Source: Romanomermis culicivorax
Lineage: Eukaryota > Nematoda > Enoplea > Mermithida > Mermithidae
Direction: 5' to 3'
Length of the DNA: 64,000 nt
NCBI GenBank assembly: GCA_963922205.1
Contig: CAWUHX010000100.1
Span: forward strand, 1,042,884 to 1,106,883
Positions within the stretch are counted from its first letter, which is position 1. Each line of letters starts with the position of its first letter. The translations under genes were made by a program, and so were the position numbers. Of the stretch, positions 34,801 to 46,150 are shown piece after piece. The notes beneath the pieces are model-generated. The model had not been told where the DNA came from, made no database searches, and worked only from the letters and a program-made list of their open reading frames with translations.

Positions 34801-35536
34801 CATCTGAAGTAATATCCTCCTAATTAGGTTTCATTATAAAAATTATCAAAACTGTAACTAGAAAAAACTAGAAAACAACCTATTCACCAGAATTTATACA
34901 GTAAAAATGAAAAAATATTTTATAAACTAGCAAAAACTATGAATTCTATGGTAGAGATTTAATTATTGTTTGTGACCTTGTCCTAGTAGTTTTTTTTATG
35001 ATGGGAAAGCTTTAAAGATTTCTGTAACTCATGAATACGTGGCCATATCATTTCTTTAGCTGTTTTTACTAGCATATGACCAGATAAAACGAGTTGAAAC
35101 ACCTGTTTTGTTTTGATTCTTAATACTATAAAAGAACTGTAATAGCTGTTTATAACCCTGTTGCACCATCTTTTCTTTTTATGGGGAAAAGCTTTAAAGA
35201 CCAGTATAACTCATGCGCACATGGCTATATCATTTCTCTAGCTTTGACCCTGAAGGTTACTATAATGCGCAAACACAATTATTTTCCCCAACTTTGACCT
35301 TGGAGATTACTATAACACACAAAGACATTTATTTTCTCTAGGTTCTATATGTATATGATAGAACGGAAAGTTGCTGTGGGACGTATAGCTGGAATATTTC
35401 TTTTGCTTATAACCCCGACTCTTACAAAGCTGTCAGAATAACAGACTACTGTAGAATATATGCATTGAATATTTATTATGTATATGAATACTCTTTCTCT
35501 CTCTCTCTCCTCTATTCAACTCCCGAATTTTTAAAA
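34801..35536. promoter_or_regulatory. Divergent Polinton intergenic region with duplicated 180-bp module
   Basis: This lies between the minus-strand polymerase and the plus-strand unknown gene. The phrase AAAGCTTTAAAGATTTCTGT and its following ATATCATTTC (from 35006) returns at 35188 as AAAGCTTTAAAGACCAGTAT with the same ATATCATTTC, about 182 bp apart. A second short pair, ACTTTGACCTTGGAGATTAC and GCTTTGACCCTGAAGGTTAC, lies at 35240-35310. Duplicated modules in a divergent promoter region could be regulatory, but this is inference. A CT-repeat at 35490-35510 precedes the gene. Confidence 0.35.
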
Positions 35537-36083
35537 ATGGAATACCAGTTTAGGTTAGATGAAAACATGGCATTATTCCTAGTGTTTGAGGGTAAATACA
35601 TGTCAATTTATTTTCCTAATGTTGACCCCAAAAAAAGGAGGTGTACAGTCGTAGGTTCAAACTCATTCTACAACAATACAGTATATTAGGTCGCAATGTC
35701 AACATTATCAAAAAGACATTTTCCCATGGAGGTCCATGCAGCATCAACCTGGGTTATAAGATGATGGTCGACAGCAAAGGGGTTACAGTACAATTTACCA
35801 ACCTGTTTAATGGAACAAAATGGAGTTTGTCTGAAGAAGTGAGTTAATATGAATTTTTTCTTTCTTTCTTTCCTTCTTTTCTTTCTTTAACAATTTTGAA
35901 GGTTGAAAAATTTTTTCTTTCTTTCTTTCAAAGCTTATAATGTTTTTTCTTTAGCAATTTTGGCGCTGGATCAACATGATACATGAAATAGCACCAGTTA
36001 TTTCAAATGAGTACAATGTTCTAGCAGTAAAACACCAAAGAATGATGAAACGCAAAATGAGTGATAATGGTGAAGCTGATGCT
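35537..36083 (+). pseudogene. Unknown Polinton gene, 5' part (split by Gypsy-2)
   Basis: The ATG at 35537 opens MEYQFRLDENMALFLVFEGK. One frameshift near 35640 moves the reading to VYSRRFKLILQQYS and on to TNLFNGTKWSLSEE. A GTGAGT donor (about 35839) and a T-rich TTTCTTTAG acceptor (35955) mark an intron of about 115 bp. After it come FWRWINMIHEIAPVISNEY and an acidic stretch that ends exactly at the Gypsy-2 target site. Beyond Gypsy-2, at 49031, the same reading frame resumes in acidic Asp/Glu/Thr/Lys sequence. I do not recognise the family; a PC4-like DNA-binding fold is a guess I cannot support. Confidence 0.5.
36080..36083 (+). other. Gypsy-2 target-site duplication, left copy
   Basis: TGCT directly abuts the LTR start TGAAAGA. 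The same four bases follow the other LTR at 49027-49030. Four to six bases is the usual length for Gypsy integrases. Confidence 0.75.
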
Positions 36084-36506
36084 TGAAAGATAATGGTTGG
36101 TGAGGTGAGCAGGGGAGGGAGGCGGGAGGCGGAGTACCAGGTCAGACCTCACTTGGGTTCAGGGGTCAGTAAGTAGGGTGACGAGGGGTGGAGGCAAAGG
36201 ACAAAGAATAAAAACAAAGAAGAATCGATAAATAAACAAACAACTGAGGATGCGGACCACCTAGAATGCCTAGAGTGGTCGATAATGATGAGTTCTTTTT
36301 CTATGTTCATTCAACACTGAAAAACAAACAACAAACTAAATACAAATTGCCTTTATGGCTGAACAACAGATTTATGCAAAAATATTTATACGAGTTTTAT
36401 ATACATGTAATTTTATTTACGAATGTGTATTTATTTTTTAATTGTTTACTGTAACAAAATGAAAAATAAGTGGTAATACCAGTTTAGCTCAGTGTGGTAT
36501 ACTACA
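36084..36506 (-). repeat. Gypsy-2 3' LTR (423 bp)
   Basis: On the minus strand it begins TGTAGTATACCACAC and ends TTATCTTTCA, so it has TG...CA ends. It is the same length (423 bp) as the LTR at 48604-49026 and differs at only a small fraction of sites, concentrated in a G-rich block near one end. It is preceded on the minus strand by the polypurine tract. Confidence 0.9.
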
Positions 36507-36526
36507 CCCCTCCCCCCTGCGGGAAA
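36507..36526 (-). promoter_or_regulatory. Gypsy-2 polypurine tract
   Basis: On the minus strand GCAGGGGGGAGGGG lies immediately before the 3' LTR start TGTAG. A purine run at this place primes plus-strand DNA synthesis in LTR elements. Confidence 0.8.
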
Positions 36527-36529
36527 CAA

Positions 36530-37776
36530 AATGTGACTAAGGCAGAAAAGGAGGAGGAAAAATAAGGATGGAGGTGGAGGAAAAGGATGAGGAAGGAGGA
36601 AGAGGTGGAATCGAGTTCAGAGGGGATGTCACAAGGACAGATAAAAAATGGACTTCGGGGAGTCACCAGATGCCAAATACTTAGGCCACAATGACCCCCC
36701 CCCCCGACTCATCACCACTAGGTAGTGACCCCGAAGGCCAGCCACCCTACAGGCTGCTGGGAGCCCCTGAGATTGGACAGAAATAGGAAAAGGGGAAATA
36801 AAGAAAAGAAAAGAGATAAAGGGGGCGTTAGTCACATTTTGTTGTTGTTTGTTTTTGAGAAAAAGGGGAAAAATTAATTTGAAAATGTGGTTACCCTAGG
36901 GACCTCTTAAAACCTAAACCGATACGTTTGGGCTGGAAAGCTTATATAAACAATTTAGAAGGATACTCCTCCTTATACATTCTATTTTGAATAATTTTTT
37001 GAATTTTAAATGTTAAGTTTGAAAAAATGCAAAAAATATAAGAAGGTAAATTTTGAAAATACGAAAAAGGAAAAGAAAAAGAACCAAACACGAAATGGCA
37101 AAGATAATGTATGCTGTTGGTGTAGGCGGCAAGCGCAATTTGGAAGCACCGGATTTTGTTGAAATCCTAAAGTTCAACGTCCAAACCCAAATTCGAATTG
37201 GTAGAATCGAAAACAAAAATGTCCAAAATGAAAAGTCCCTCGCTTGATCCCACAGTTGCTCGAGGGGTGGATTGCGAAGCATAATACAGCAAAATAGTTT
37301 CCCATTCGGCATCACTGTTCCATACATGTACGGCCCTCGTGGCCCAAATAACTAATCGAATCATCAAAAACAAAGTTACGTTCCATTGGTGAATAACAAC
37401 AATATTCGGAAGGCGAAAATTTTGGTGACAAATAAAAGATCGACCATGATAATTCCGTTATCACTGAAGCATTCACAAGGCACCAACATTCCGAAAATAT
37501 TGCAGATAATTGCAATGAAAATTTGTATTGGAAGAACGAATAATACTGTCCAACATTGAGGCGGCGTGAGATCTTTTAATTTCTGATCTGAAAAACTGGA
37601 GGAAACGAGGCGAAAAAGGCATCACATACGAAATCACAAAATATAACAATATAAGGTAAGTTTTTTTTATATATCACATATCACTAGCGGCGTCGACAGT
37701 CAACTACTGTTTGTGGGATGTAGCCACGGTTAACTGTAACTTTGATTTGTGACGGTGGCAGCTAAAGGGACAGTGA
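36530..37776 (-). other. Gypsy-2 3' region between ORF3 and LTR
   Basis: G-rich and A-rich stretches (36540-36640) are followed by overlapping minus frames at 37515-37013. One of these (37327-37013) ends in a very hydrophobic stretch (AIIFAISC-like, VLFLFLFRIFKIYLLIFF). A C(n) run lies at about 36695. I cannot show that any of it is translated. An env-like membrane anchor is possible, but a T-rich composition artefact is equally so. Confidence 0.3.
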
Positions 37777-40700
37777 TCAGCAAGAGTGTTTATACCCATC
37801 GTAGTGTGAACTAAGATCATCGTAGTAACATTTTTGAGGATAGTTGCGGCGATCTTGATTCTGCGGCTTCTGATCGGAGGATTGCTGGCGCTCTGACTGG
37901 TTAGGGGGCGGAGTGTTTATAGTTTGGGGTTTATGTTTGCCCCAGGCCCCACTAACGATCATCGGACTTGTCGATTTTTGAGGCAAAATTTCCTTACCAC
38001 AATCTGCGATGGCAGTAGATACTTGTTCGCATTCGTTTTGACGCAGAGTTTGCATTTGCTCCATCGCATCTTTCAAATCTGGGTTTTTGCCCTGTTGGGC
38101 TACGGATCATAAATAGTTGAGCATGAAGTATTCGGCCTGTTGGTAATTCGACCAAATTTGCTGTACTGTATGCGCAGCGTGGGCAACCTTATGCAGTAGC
38201 AATGCCGTCAAAAGGTTTGTTCCGGTTAATGCAGAAGCTGGCAACCACTCACGAAACCAATTATATAGGATCAGCTCCATCTGTAACCATAGTTTGCTAG
38301 TTAGCCTTTGCGTGGAATAGTTTCCATAACTTGCAAACGCTGCATTTGCATAACCTCAAATCGATAATTGTTTGCATTGTAGATTTGGATTACAGCCTGC
38401 CCGCCAAATGATCATTGGATAATGGTAACATAACTGCAGAGAGAAATTCTTGAACCGCTGGTGTTTCCAACAATGTGGGGCCCTCTCACTGATCATAGAG
38501 ATGGGCAAGGATTGCGTTATCTCTCATTTCGTCTTCTGCCTCTTTCTGTGCTTGGGCGCTTGTGCCTGGTCTTTGTATAAGCGATAGTTGTTGATCAATC
38601 TGGGCTTTTTGGGCCTTTGCTTCTTCGTACTTTTGTTCCCACCTTTTTTGAGTTCTTTCTGTGTTCATTTGTGTTCCCGCACTAATTTGGAATTGTAGGG
38701 GAGGCCGTGATAACGGTGGAAGATCTGCAGTGGGTGGAATAACTGTAGGCTGCAACGTTGGAAGACTTTGAGAGCTGGGGGTTTGAACAATTGGCTGTCC
38801 CTGCGAAGGTGGAGGGTTGGCTAACATAACAGGGAGGTTTACGTGCACCAGCTCTAGAAGATGTATTTCTTCCTGATGCTGTACATCCATAACATTGCTT
38901 ACAATTAATTGGCGGCATCATAGGGCAATGCTGCAGTATAGGCTGTACGATTTATGGAGCAGGCAGTGTGCATCGGATTGGCATCCAAACTCCCGTGGAT
39001 GTTGGAGGAGCTTGTGAAAGTTGAAAAGGCTGTGTAGCAGTAGAACAGATAGAGGCGGATGGAGAACTTTGCGGGGCAGCCGTCGGTCGAACCGTGCCAA
39101 AACTTGTGGCGATTATCATGTTGCGTTCAATTTCCATCAAGGACCCTTTCGCCACATTAGCTTGGATCTGAGGGTGGTTCATTCTTGCTGGTCTTTGTTC
39201 TGTAGCTTCTTCATCCGAGATGGCTGAAATTTTGTCTTCTACTTCCACCACATAGTCGCTTCCTTTGCTTTCTTCGATTCTTGTCGTAGAATGAGGAACG
39301 CTGGCTGCTATCAAAGGGGGTGGGGTTTCTTCCACAATGACCTTTGTCAATTTTTCAGCGTCTTCGGAATCTTTAGTGGCTTCTGGTTTCGGTTGCATGA
39401 GCTGAATTCATGGTTCAGCCGATTCACCGCCAGGCATGGTGGTCTCTTGACCATACACGTCCTGACTTGTGAGCTCAGTGCCTAAAATATACTCGCTTGA
39501 CGAGGCCTGAGACACCACATTTTCCAGAAAACGATCCAATTGCGATTTTGGTGGGTTCGGAAGGCAGCGCAGGTGCCATCCCTTGTGTCACTTGAAACTC
39601 ATGCTCTCTTCTAGCATACTCACGCCTTGCCTCCTGTTCAGTTCCTTGGTCAGCTTTTAGTTGGGTGGCCATATCGATATCAACGTCCAATTCTTCTAAG
39701 TGTCACAGTCCAGGGAGGTGTTCATCACCATCGAAGTTGGTTAACAGGAAGGGATCCCTAAGACACAAGTTTTCCCGCTTACATCACATTGTTAGGAAGA
39801 ACCAACAATCTTCTTGGTATCGCTTGTCAATGGTGATATTATCACCTTCCGAATGTCATTTCGCACGCGTTTCTTCAAAAATGATGGGTAGGATATTGAA
39901 AAGATTGTACATATAATCCATTTTCTTAGTCGCAACACCGTGAGGTGCTTGCACTACGAGGGTGCCATGGGCTGTTTCGTTTCCTTGCTTTGCGCTTGGA
40001 TTCAGGCTGTCTCCGATAATTTGTTTGACCAATTTGTCATCAACTTTCAAGCATTGGAGGTGCTGTTGAATATCGGCTTTGATTCAACGTCCTTCTTCAA
40101 TTGTGCTGGGCCAGAAATAGTATAGGATCGGGCTTATGTCATTCGCAATTCGACTGATATTTATAAGATTGGTCGTATCGAACAAATACGGGAAAAGTTT
40201 TATATGTTGCAGCCCAATGTCTCTCCTAAATGTAGCTGGTTCTTGGAGAGGGTCGTTATGCATAAAATGGGGCGCATACGACGGTTGGGCCCTCATAGGC
40301 TCGGCGTCCGATAGATCTGATGATAAATAACCGCCTAGCGCTTCATATTCCCTGATTAGATCGGGGTCGGTTTCCGTTCATCTCTGCATTTCGTCAATGA
40401 GGGCATATTGCTCACACTCTTCTTCTTCTAATTGCTCTCTTGTTTTCTTTGGCTTTCGCACCGAAGGCTTTTGTTTGTCGGCCCGGTTTACTATAACCTG
40501 ATTTCGAAACTTCGCCGGGAAAGGATCGACGCATAAAACAATATCCTGGTTTATTTTTCTATAGGAGCAATGCGAACCTGATGCCTCTTGATCTATGTGG
40601 GACATAAAATGCTTTATGGCCTCTTGCCACATATAAAAGGTGGCTCTGGACGAAAATGGTAGTTTGTTGGCTGGTACATTGTACATGTCAAAGTCAGTAA

Positions 40701-41600
40701 TGAGAATTGCTTTATCAGATAGATGTTCCTGTATCTGGTCGGCGTTATAAGCGATAGACGATGCAGTTTGAAAGTGGTGCGCAAATGTAGGAAAAATATC
40801 CTGAATGTCGCTGCAAAGGTGGAAATGAAAGATCGCAAAAAATAAATTTAGCATTAAGCAACTGTCCAAAGCTGTGTAAAGTTCTAAATGCTTCGGAACT
40901 ACTGGTGCAAGCAGGTGGCTCTTTACTTGATAAGTATTAAAATTTACGATAAAGGGAGTTGAATCCAAGCCCAAGAATTCTGAGGCAAGCCCCTTTAAAC
41001 CCTGGACTTGTGACATGATCCCTAACTGGTCAAAAATAGTGGGGGAATCCCGGCATTTCTGTATGATCTGCATTTTCGGATCATACAACATTGCATTTAT
41101 CGATAAAATAAAATAGTCAATATGCTCTTCAGAAGTTCTGTTTCCCAGAATAGGCGTGTAAAAGCCAAAGGTTCTCAAGATGGCCTGTATATCTGGTTTC
41201 ATTTGGAATCTGATGATTATATAGTTTTCAGAAACAATTTCCGCAGCAATTTTGTGCCAGCCCGAGGAGGAGATATGAGCCGCGTCAAAGAAAAAGTTAT
41301 ACCCCGCAGTAGTTGAAATTGTTACTAACCGGGCGTACATTTTATCCCTGTGCGTCGGCAATCGTTTGTCCTACACTACATTTTTCAAAATCGTGTATCA
41401 TAATCCCGAAACTTGTTCGGTGTCAGTGGCAATAATCTTTACCCCATGAAATTGTGATTCTCGTAAATTTTTGATAATTTCTGGGACCATGCTGTCGGTA
41501 ACACGAACTGGATTGTACACCATTGAGACCAGACAATTGAACGTTGTCTCAAAGTAGTGATCAAAGTGAAGAAATTGGGCGATCCGTTTACAATTAATAT
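37777..41600 (-). pseudogene. Gypsy-2 ORF3: DEDD 3'-5' exonuclease polyprotein
   Basis: A strong acceptor (TTTTCAACTTTCAG, exon from 41600) opens a frame with FDHYFETTF and then the exonuclease motif I IIATDTEQVSG (DTE at 41424-41416). Two stops follow. The frame then runs from about 41361 to 40378, with motif II IIIRFQMKPDIQAILRTFG, the linker GLKGLASEFLGL and motif III LYTALDSCLMLNLF (YxxxD). This is the RNase D/WRN-type DEDDy pattern. After a TGA the same frame goes on through SDLSDAEP and NDPLQEPATFRRDIGL. Pro/Gln-rich (38890-38486) and helical segments (IMELILYNWF, WLPASALTG) follow, ending near RRNYPQKCYYDDLSSHYDG at 37790. Several stops or frameshifts. It is homologous to 58320-62757. 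The role is unknown; it occupies the env position. Confidence 0.7.
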
Positions 41601-41602
41601 CT

Positions 41603-42625
41603 GAAAGTTGAAAAATAAAAATAGTTGGCTGTGGCAGGAGGAAGGGGGAAATGAAGTTAAATAGCGGGTAGGTTACATGCTAATTATAATTTTACACCAA
41701 TACCCAGAGCATTAGGCCTGAAGATGTGTGCACTCACTTCACCCTACACATAACTTACCTAATCAAATGCTGTTGACAATATGTATACTTAAATGAAAGA
41801 AGCAAAGTACATAAGGAGGTATAAATAATTTTTTGATACAAAATACAGGAGGTCAATGGAGGCAAAGGAGGAGTTGGGGGTGCGGAGAAATTTACAAAGA
41901 ATATTTTATGAGTTTTGGTGGGAAGGACAATACAAGGTAATGATTTTCTAACTTTCCGAATGTGAAAAAAACCCGAAATTTATCTCTTTGAGTGAGAACA
42001 CTACTTTGCAAAAAAACTTACTGTTGTTGTGGAAGTGTCAGTTTGTTTGTAGGGTTCGATTATGAGTTGGAATAATCGGATCAATATATGAGCACTTGCA
42101 GCGCATACCGCAGCGTGATGCGCCAGCCCGCAATTGCATCTCCAAACTAAACAACTTCAATTTGTTAGGGGTGAAAAGAAATGAAGTTTGATTTTTGGAA
42201 AGTGGATGAAAGTTGTGAGAAAAATATTTTTGAAATGAAATATTATGTAGTTATGGTAGAAACTGAAGTTGTTTCATTATTATCACATACTTATGAATAG
42301 TTTGTGGCGACAACTAAATGAAAATGACCGAATAATTACACAGGAAACGTAAAATTCGAGTTTTTATAGTTGCAACAGTCACGCATAAAGGAGCAATAAG
42401 GAGAACGCAAAATATTTCGAAAATGGGAATGGTGCGATGCTACAAAGATTTAAAAATAACGAAAAATGCAAAAATTTACATAAATGGGGATAAATGTTAC
42501 CTATTCAAGAAGAAATAACCCAACAATAAATATGGGGATGAGAACAATCCATATGAATGAATGCATGAAAATAAATGAGGAAAAGGAAATGCGTGAAATG
42601 GATGTTTTAAAAATCAATAACTGGG
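41603..42625 (-). other. Gypsy-2 interval between integrase and ORF3, with possible small exon
   Basis: On the minus strand 42150-42022 reads VWRCNCGLAHHAAVCAASAH before a perfect ACAACA-GTAAGT donor at 42021-42020. The CxC, then C and H, spacing is reminiscent of a SWIM-type zinc finger. About 420 bp of AT-rich sequence separates this donor from the ORF3 acceptor at 41602-41601. The phases (0 out, 1 in) do not match, so I do not join them. Confidence 0.35.
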
Positions 42626-45600
42626 TTACTGTAGTGCTGGAAAGTGTTTAAGGGAGGGTTTGACCCTGCAAATTGCGATGACGCGGGAATTCAAAATATT
42701 CTTAATGTCTGCGATAGAGATGACTTTTTTATCCTGCTTATCAATTAACGTAACAATAAAAGAGCTGCTCCAATAAAAATGTGTTTTACTCTTGCACATT
42801 TCACAACGTAAAAACACAAGGTCACCTACAGTATAATCATGAGCGCGTGCCTTCTCATCAAATTGCTTTTTTGACGCTGCTTCTGACACCCGCAACTCTT
42901 TTAGGACCTTGTTATGAATTGACGTTAGATTCTCAAAAAGTAAATACTGGTAGGTGTCAAAATTATTAATTAGTAGTCCTTTTGCAGCTGCGGGTGATGT
43001 CAACTCTTAGAAGTGGCTCGTGTCCAAAAAGGAGACTATGGGGGCTCTTCCTCATTGTCTTGTGTGGGGTGGCTCTATAAGAAAATAACGCGAGATCTGA
43101 GAATTTAGGCCAATCTTCGGTGTTATTATAAGCAAGTTTAAGTAAGCGATCAATTAGCATGTGATTGAAGTGCTCAACCATGCCGTTACACTGTGGGTGA
43201 TAGGCGGTTGTTTGAATTTTTCTCACGTTTAACAACTCACATACTTCTTCTAAAAGTTTAGAGGTATTATCCTGATCCACAATCACTGAGTAGTTGTTTT
43301 GGTGTCCCATACCTACACACAACTAATCTTACAAAAGTATCTAGAATACTGGCTGCGGAGGTGTCCGGAATTTTGACCTATTTTGTGAAGTAATCCCTTT
43401 GACCTTTTTTGTGAAGTAATCCTGAAAAACGATTATGTAGAGCATTTTTTTGGAAATGTTTGAAATGTTGACAATATCCGAGGCAATGATATCGAAGGGA
43501 GCAACCGATTGAATTGGGCATAGTGGCGGAGGTGGTTGACAATCTTTCATGGTCTTTTCACAAATATCGCACGACTTGACCCAGTTTTGGATATCCAGTT
43601 CAATGCCTGGCCACCAGAAATGTTTTTTGACCAAAAATGTAATTTTGTTGATACCTTGGTGGCCAAACAGATTGGAACCATGAAAATGATGCAGAGCTTT
43701 TTTTCGTAGAGGTTGAGGTAAAATAATTTGATCTGGTTCACCTCTTGAACCTTCTCTGTGCAAGATATTGTAAAGAGAATAAAAGCCTTTTACCTGATTC
43801 TCCACTTTCTGGCGGGTTTGGTCTAGTGTGGGGTCTACCTTTTGACCATCAGTGATTTGTAGCTGCGTAAATGGCCATTGATCTTGATTGGGTAAGTCGG
43901 TGGGATCGACAATTTTGTCTTCCTCAGGTATTTCAGGGACCTCCAGGTCAGATTGTGGCATTGTGGCCAGTTTTTGCCTGGTTTTGGCCCTTGTTTCGAC
44001 AACATTGATCAAGTCTGTGGCCTCGGCTGCCTTTGATGTTGTTGGAAGATTGGTGTCTGCTTGGTCGACTTCGTACTTGCCGCTGAGAAAATCAGCAAAA
44101 GCATTTTCCTTTCCAGGAACATATTCTACAGAAAAATTAAAGGAATTCACAAAAATTGACCATTTCTGAAGACGTAAATTCTTTTGAGCCAACGTTATTT
44201 TAAACATGCCCATGAGGGGCTTGTGGTCCATTCTTATAATAACATTGGAACTAAAAAGATAATGACCATACATTTGGAAACCATAAACTACCGCTAAACA
44301 CTCGCGTTCAGTAGTGGAGTAGCGAGTTTCAGGCTTGGATAATTTTCGGCTGGAATGAGCAGTTGTCCACTTATCCAACGGCGTTTCTTGATAAAGCACG
44401 GCTCTGATGGCAGTACTGCTGGCGTCCGTTTGTATGACAAATGTGGCTGACCCGTCATATATCAGGTACCGCAAAAATGGCGCTGATGTAAGGGCGGATT
44501 TAATAGCCTTAAAAGAAGTAATGTGCTCTTCATTAATTTCCCATTTTACATCTTTTCTAAGAAGTTTGTACAAAGGGTTTGCCATTTGGGCGAGACCTTT
44601 TATAAACTGTTTACACCATTGGACCATGCCCAAGAATTGTTGTAGGGCCTTCTGGTCCCGAGGAAAATTGAATTCTGTTACAGCTTTAATCTTTTTCGGG
44701 TCCAGCATTATCCCATCAGTGCTCAGGATGTGACCTAGAAAACTTACCTGTTTTGGTAGAAAATCACACTTTTCAGGTTTCAGAGTCAAGTTTGGGGCTT
44801 GTAAACAATCAAAAACAATTTGTAGGTTTTCGAGATGTTGTTCAAATGTTTCAGAAAAAACGATAATGTCATCAATATAAACAAGACAGAGTTTCCAGAC
44901 GTAAGGCTGCAAGACTCGCTCCATTAGCCTTTGGAACTCCGTAGGAGCATTTTTGAGACCGAAAGGCATTACCGTAAACTGGTAAAGACCATCCTGAGAG
45001 ATAAATGCTGTTTTGTCTTTTAAATCTGGGGCCATAGGTACTTGCCAGTACCCACTTTTTAGGTCAAGAGTTGTAAAATACCTTGCCCTTCCCAAGCTGT
45101 CCAGATAATTGTCCATCCTTGGGAGAGGGTATCTGTCGTCCTTAGTAACATCATTTATGCCTCGAAAATGGATGACAGGGCGCCAAGAACCATCTTTTTT
45201 TGATACCAAAAATAAAGGGGCGGCCCATGGGGACCAACTGGGTTCAATTACCTGTTTATCGAGCATGTCCTGAATGTGTTCATGAACAATATGACGTTGT
45301 TGGATTGGTGCCCGGTAGTAATGTTTTGCAACGGGTTTAGCATCTCCAGTATCAATTGAATGCTAAACCAAATGTGTTACGGTAGGTGGATCACCTGCTA
45401 AACTAAAGGCAGTGCGGTTTGCAAGCAGGAAATCATGCAACTTACCTTTTTTGGTGACATCCAGATTCGATTTTAATACCATTTTGTCCACATAAGGCAA
45501 GAAATGTTGGTTTTTGCCAATAGTGGGTTTAGAGGAAATGTTAGGTGAGGACATGACCTCGTGCACAAGCATAGCAATTTTACCTATTACCTCGTTTTTA

Positions 45601-46150
45601 CTCACCTTTATAATGTCATTGGAATCGTTTATAATGATGACAGGGAAATGTTCGACATGCGGATCAATTATTGGGGGTTCAATTGGGATTGATGAAGAAT
45701 TGTAGTCTGAAGAGACCACACATGGTTTCGGAGATCTCAACTTATCTCTGGCCCAAATTGTACCAAGTATGACGTGATCTGTATGGGGTTGAATAAAAAC
45801 GTTTTTAACGGCGATAATGGGGTGTCCCATTGTAATTTCATTGATAGTCAACGTTGTTGGCAGGGACGAAAGTATTGCTGGCTGGGCTGGAGGAGGCCGT
45901 AGGAGAAGTGCCCGTGTTGGTGACTCTGGGCGTTGAATGTTGAACGAAACTTGCTTGCTGGCAACTGTCAGGGTTCAGTTTCGAAAATCAAAAATAACTC
46001 CAATGCTTTCATGTGCTAAAAAGTCCGTCCCCAAAATAATCGTTGGTTTGGGTGAAATTAATACCGTATAATGGATACGATGAGTACCCAATTCTTCCAA
46101 TTTCGTGTAAAAGTTAACGGGTCCAAGAGTAGGAACTCCTTGACCATTGG
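42626..46150 (-). pseudogene. pol: Gypsy-2 pol: protease part, RT, RNase H, integrase
   Basis: The minus strand carries the protease C-terminal motif TIILGTDFLAHESIG (about 46045-46000), then one frame from 45851 to 43341 broken by a single TAG at 45365-45363. RT motifs are intact: [43 protein letters not shown] and YIDDIIVF. RNase H follows ([35 protein letters not shown]). The integrase has its HHCC finger ([18 protein letters not shown]), core Asp (IIASDI), DQDN, and YHPQCNGMVEHFN with the catalytic Glu, in shifted frames down to 42626. Its C-terminus has VGDLVFLRC but no chromodomain. It sits downstream of gag with a frame change near 46150. The RT box is catalytically competent in sequence. 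Confidence 0.9.
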
